A stretch of DNA of 64,000 nt, from NCBI GenBank assembly GCA_012728875.1, contig JAAYEF010000031.1:124001-188000 (forward strand). Direction: 5' to 3'. Source of the DNA: Candidatus Cloacimonadota bacterium. GTDB lineage: Bacteria > Cloacimonadota > Cloacimonadia > Cloacimonadales > Cloacimonadaceae. A program made the position numbers and the translations under genes. Below, piece after piece: positions 61,950 to 64,000 of this stretch. Below the pieces are notes generated by a model that ran no database searches, had not been told where the DNA came from, and worked only from the letters and a program-made list of their open reading frames with translations. Position 1 is the first letter of the stretch. The number at the start of each line of letters is the position of its first letter.

Positions 61950-62343
61950 GAGGTTGATATATCAGGAGTTAACGCAGGAGATTCTGGGCGCTTGCATGGA
62001 AGTTTACAACCAGCTTGGAAGTGGATTTTTGGAAGCAGTCTATTGCGATGCTCTGGAATACGAATTTTCCCTGAGGGGCATCCCTGCCAAGCGCGAAAAA
62101 GTATTTTATATCTCATATAAAGACAAACAGTTAAGTAAATACTACAAGGCGGACTTCCTCTGCTTTGATAAAATCATCCTGGAGATCAAGGCAGTTGACA
62201 AGATCCTGCCCGTGCACAAGCAACAGTTGTTTAACTATCTGAAACTCTCAGACTTAAAACTCGGCTATGTCATCAATTTTGGTGGCATCAAACTGGAATG
62301 GGAGCGCATACCCAATCTCTATTCCAAGCCACAAACCAACTAA
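61948..62343 (+). CDS. GxxExxY protein (PD-(D/E)XK nuclease-like)
   Basis: A 131-residue GxxExxY protein. 'ELTQEILGACMEVYNQLGSG' then 'GFLEAVYCDALEYEF' carries the motif (G-F-L-E-A-V-Y); 'YYKADFLCFDKIILEIKAVDKI' gives the D...ExK; 'VHKQQLFNYLKLSDLKLGYVINFGG' closes it. It is diverged from the copy at 59.85 kb, so the two are not a recent tandem duplication. The ATG lies at the edge of the left repeat array, and no ribosome site precedes it except the array itself. Confidence 0.9.
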   Translation: MRLIYQELTQEILGACMEVYNQLGSGFLEAVYCDALEYEFSLRGIPAKREKVFYISYKDKQLSKYYKADFLCFDKIILEIKAVDKILPVHKQQLFNYLKLSDLKLGYVINFGGIKLEWERIPNLYSKPQTN

Positions 62344-62347
62344 AACC

Positions 62348-62380
62348 ATCCGTTCAATCAGTTTTATCAGTTTTATCCGT
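62348..62380 (-). repeat. right 9-bp repeat array of GxxExxY module 3
   Basis: On the plus strand ATCCGT, ATCAGT, ATCAGT, ATCCGT at exactly 9-bp spacing (62348, 62357, 62366, 62375); read on the minus strand these are ACGGAT/ACTGAT units with mostly AAA spacers. The 33 bp match the left array in inverted orientation at 27 of 33 positions. It begins 4 bp after the gene's stop. Confidence 0.85.
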
Positions 62381-62409
62381 ATAAAATTAATACTACCGAG
62401 GCCAAACCC

Positions 62410-63708
62410 ATGAAACGTCTTCTCTTCCTTTTGATTTTGATTATTTCCGCCGCTCTCTTGCCCGCCCAAAGTCTGGCAACTCAGCCCACACCCCAGCCCC
62501 TGCCATACTTTCAAGATTTTGTAACCCTTATCTGGGGCTCGGGTATTTATCCTGAAGGAATGCAGGGTTGGAGGATTGGAGGAATGTCGGACGCATATAA
62601 TCTCTCGGAACCCGTGAGTAATAGACCCATGGAAGCTGGGGCGGACGCTTCTACAACCCGGGCAAACCTGCAAAATTATAAAGGAAAAATCGGCTTCATC
62701 TGCAGCGATATTGCAGACATAAGCCTGGTCTTCGCAATTCAAACCACCGGACAAAGAAATATTTCGCTTTCCTACGACATCATGACCATCCGTAATCCCT
62801 ACGGTTACCTGGGTAGCAACCGCATCAATGAAGCCACCATGCTCTACAGGGTGGGCAATTCGGGTCCCTTCACCATGCTTGATGGGCTTGAATATGTGAA
62901 CAACAGTATCCTCAAGACTTCAGCGGGCGACACCAGCCCTCAAAAATTGGAATCCAGGTCCATTGTTCTGCCTGCTGAATGCGAAAACCAGCCTGAAGTC
63001 CAATTGCGTCTGGCTTCAAGGTATGTCAGTGGTTCCGGGGGCTCACCCGGTTTTACCATCGACAACATCGTTGTGACCGGCGAAGAGATGCCAACCGTGC
63101 CAGTGATCCTCTCATCCTTCACTGCCACAGCGCTTTCCACGGCTGCGGTGCGTTTGGATTGGTGCACCCAGTCCGAAACCGGAGTTTTGGGTTTCTACCT
63201 GCTGCGCGGCAAGCATGATCCCGCCTCCGCAGAGTTGATCTCGGCGCTGATTCCTGCCACAAACAGCTCTCAAACCCAAAACTATTCCCACACGGATTCA
63301 AGCCTCACCGAACCGGGTTTGTATCACTATTGGCTGCAAATTCTGGATCTGGATGGCAGCCAAGCCTGGCACGGCCCCGTCTCCGTTATCTTGCAAAGCG
63401 CCTCCGATTCCCAAACTCCGCAAATTCCCCTGCAAACCGGCATCACCTCCGTTTTTCCCAATCCCTTCAATCCCGACGCCTTTATTGAATATCATCTGGA
63501 AAAGGCAAGCCCCGTCAGCTTCAGCATTTACGACAAGCGCGGCAGGTTGATCCGCCGCCTCGAGCCCGCCCCGCAAAACGCCGGCAGCCACCGGCTCTAT
63601 TGGGATGGACTGGATGGCAGTGGAAGCCCCTGTCCCACAGGCATATATCATATCCGCATGGACGCCGGCAGCCAAAAATATTTTGCCCGCGCCGCGCTCA
63701 TCAAATGA
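62410..63708 (+). CDS. secreted protein with FlgD-like C-terminal sorting domain
   Basis: A 432-residue exported protein. The signal peptide is 'MKRLLFLLILIISAALLPAQ'. A jelly-roll-like domain follows ('PYFQDFVTLIWGSGIYPEG'-type opening, 'SRYVSGSGGSPGFTIDNIVV' at its end, about residues 30-225), then a Fn3-like segment typical of FCB exoproteins ('LSSFTATALSTAAVRLDWCTQSETGVLGFYLL'), and the terminal domain from 'SVFPNPFNPDAFIEYHLEK' to 'GIYHIRMDAGSQKYFARAALIK'. It probably leaves the cell through a type-IX-like or similar route. Substrate or partner unknown. Confidence 0.82.
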   Translation: MKRLLFLLILIISAALLPAQSLATQPTPQPLPYFQDFVTLIWGSGIYPEGMQGWRIGGMSDAYNLSEPVSNRPMEAGADASTTRANLQNYKGKIGFICSDIADISLVFAIQTTGQRNISLSYDIMTIRNPYGYLGSNRINEATMLYRVGNSGPFTMLDGLEYVNNSILKTSAGDTSPQKLESRSIVLPAECENQPEVQLRLASRYVSGSGGSPGFTIDNIVVTGEEMPTVPVILSSFTATALSTAAVRLDWCTQSETGVLGFYLLRGKHDPASAELISALIPATNSSQTQNYSHTDSSLTEPGLYHYWLQILDLDGSQAWHGPVSVILQSASDSQTPQIPLQTGITSVFPNPFNPDAFIEYHLEKASPVSFSIYDKRGRLIRRLEPAPQNAGSHRLYWDGLDGSGSPCPTGIYHIRMDAGSQKYFARAALIK

Positions 63709-63885
63709 TGTCGAAGCACCTGAGACCAAAAAGATTAGAAACCTAACACCCATTTTACATGCTTTTCCAAGCCCCAAACCGGTCAAAAAAAGCTTGCCAA
63801 AACACACATGTTTTTTAAACTTGTTCCAAGAGACTGGAATTTTATCCAAACAATTCATAACACACTCGTAATTCAGGGAGGAATT

Positions 63886-64000
63886 ATGAAAAAGATATTT
63901 TTTGTTTTTGCCCTGCTGTTGATGGCAGGATTGGTTTTTGCGCAGACTCCGTTTACAGCAACCTACACATTTGGCAATGACGGTAACGTTGCCAGCTTTG
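63886..64000 (+). CDS. start of a secreted protein (3' truncated by window edge)
   Basis: An ATG at 63886 with a strong GGGAGG site 5 bp upstream opens a signal peptide 'MKKIFFVFALLLMAGLVFAQ', followed by 'TPFTATYTFGNDGNVASF' up to the window end with no stop. The beginning resembles the exoproteins common in this group. The 177 bp before it hold no gene. Confidence 0.8.
   Translation, partial: MKKIFFVFALLLMAGLVFAQTPFTATYTFGNDGNVASF

Noticed and set aside
61917-62380. CRISPR array
   Set aside because: The repeat period is 9 bp with 3-bp spacers, far too short, and the two sides are inverted around a protein-coding gene.

Overview
The window looks like a chromosomal segment from a bacterium of the FCB superphylum, most likely Candidatus Cloacimonadota or a close relative. 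This rests on secreted proteins that end in a 'FPNPFNP' FlgD-like C-terminal domain, CotH/lamin-tail and Hydin-type surface proteins, and very compact gene packing with many ATGA stop/start overlaps. The assignment is inferred from protein style only; no rRNA is present.

Layout. Positions 1-7,000 hold ordinary chromosomal genes: the end of a secreted propeller protein, a minus-strand asd plus M20 deacylase pair, tRNA-Arg(CCT), an RNB-family exoribonuclease, and a minus-strand secreted protein. From 7,322 to 63,700 almost every gene is on the plus strand and belongs to a very large surface-polysaccharide locus. A first unit (7,322-17,478) carries a large CotH-type exoprotein, a sugar nucleotidyltransferase, an FAD oxidoreductase, an SDR epimerase and an ATP-grasp/GNAT/racemase cassette. 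A second unit starts at rmlA (17,719) and runs with short gaps to 58,610. It holds two Wzx-type flippases, a Wzy-like polymerase, at least six glycosyltransferases, four PaaK/CapK-type adenylate-forming enzymes, acyl- and formyltransferases, gmd/fcl for GDP-fucose, and a set for a dTDP-4-amino-2,4,6-trideoxy sugar (wecE, an EvaA-like 2,3-dehydratase and a Gfo/Idh ketoreductase). Non-standard decoration chemistry is prominent: MaoC and CitE-like CoA enzymes next to the CapK pair, an alanine-dehydrogenase-family enzyme, a LUD protein and several ATP-grasp ligases. The last part (58,611-64,000) has an SDR epimerase, the polyprenyl sugar-phosphate transferase and secreted FlgD-domain proteins, interspersed with GxxExxY genes.

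Two non-coding observations stand out. First, a 38-bp element occurs twice on the plus strand, 103-107 bp upstream of the first gene of each unit (CotH gene and rmlA). It ends in GGCGGAAGCGTG or GGCGAAAGCGTG, close to the enterobacterial JUMPstart/ops sequence that recruits RfaH, which suggests operon-wide antitermination by a NusG paralogue. Second, two GxxExxY (PD-(D/E)XK-like) genes are each bracketed by short arrays of 9-bp repeats in inverted orientation, and a third decayed copy lies just upstream. The repeat sequence differs between copies but the architecture is the same, suggesting a small inserting genetic module.

How the genes work together: sugar-nucleotide enzymes make dTDP- and GDP-linked deoxy and amino sugars; acyl-, formyl- and amino-acid-type groups are probably attached by GNAT, LbH, formyltransferase, ATP-grasp and CapK enzymes; the phosphoglycosyltransferase and glycosyltransferases build the repeat unit on a lipid carrier; Wzx flips it and Wzy polymerises it. 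Only the individual family assignments come from the sequence; the joint pathway is inference.
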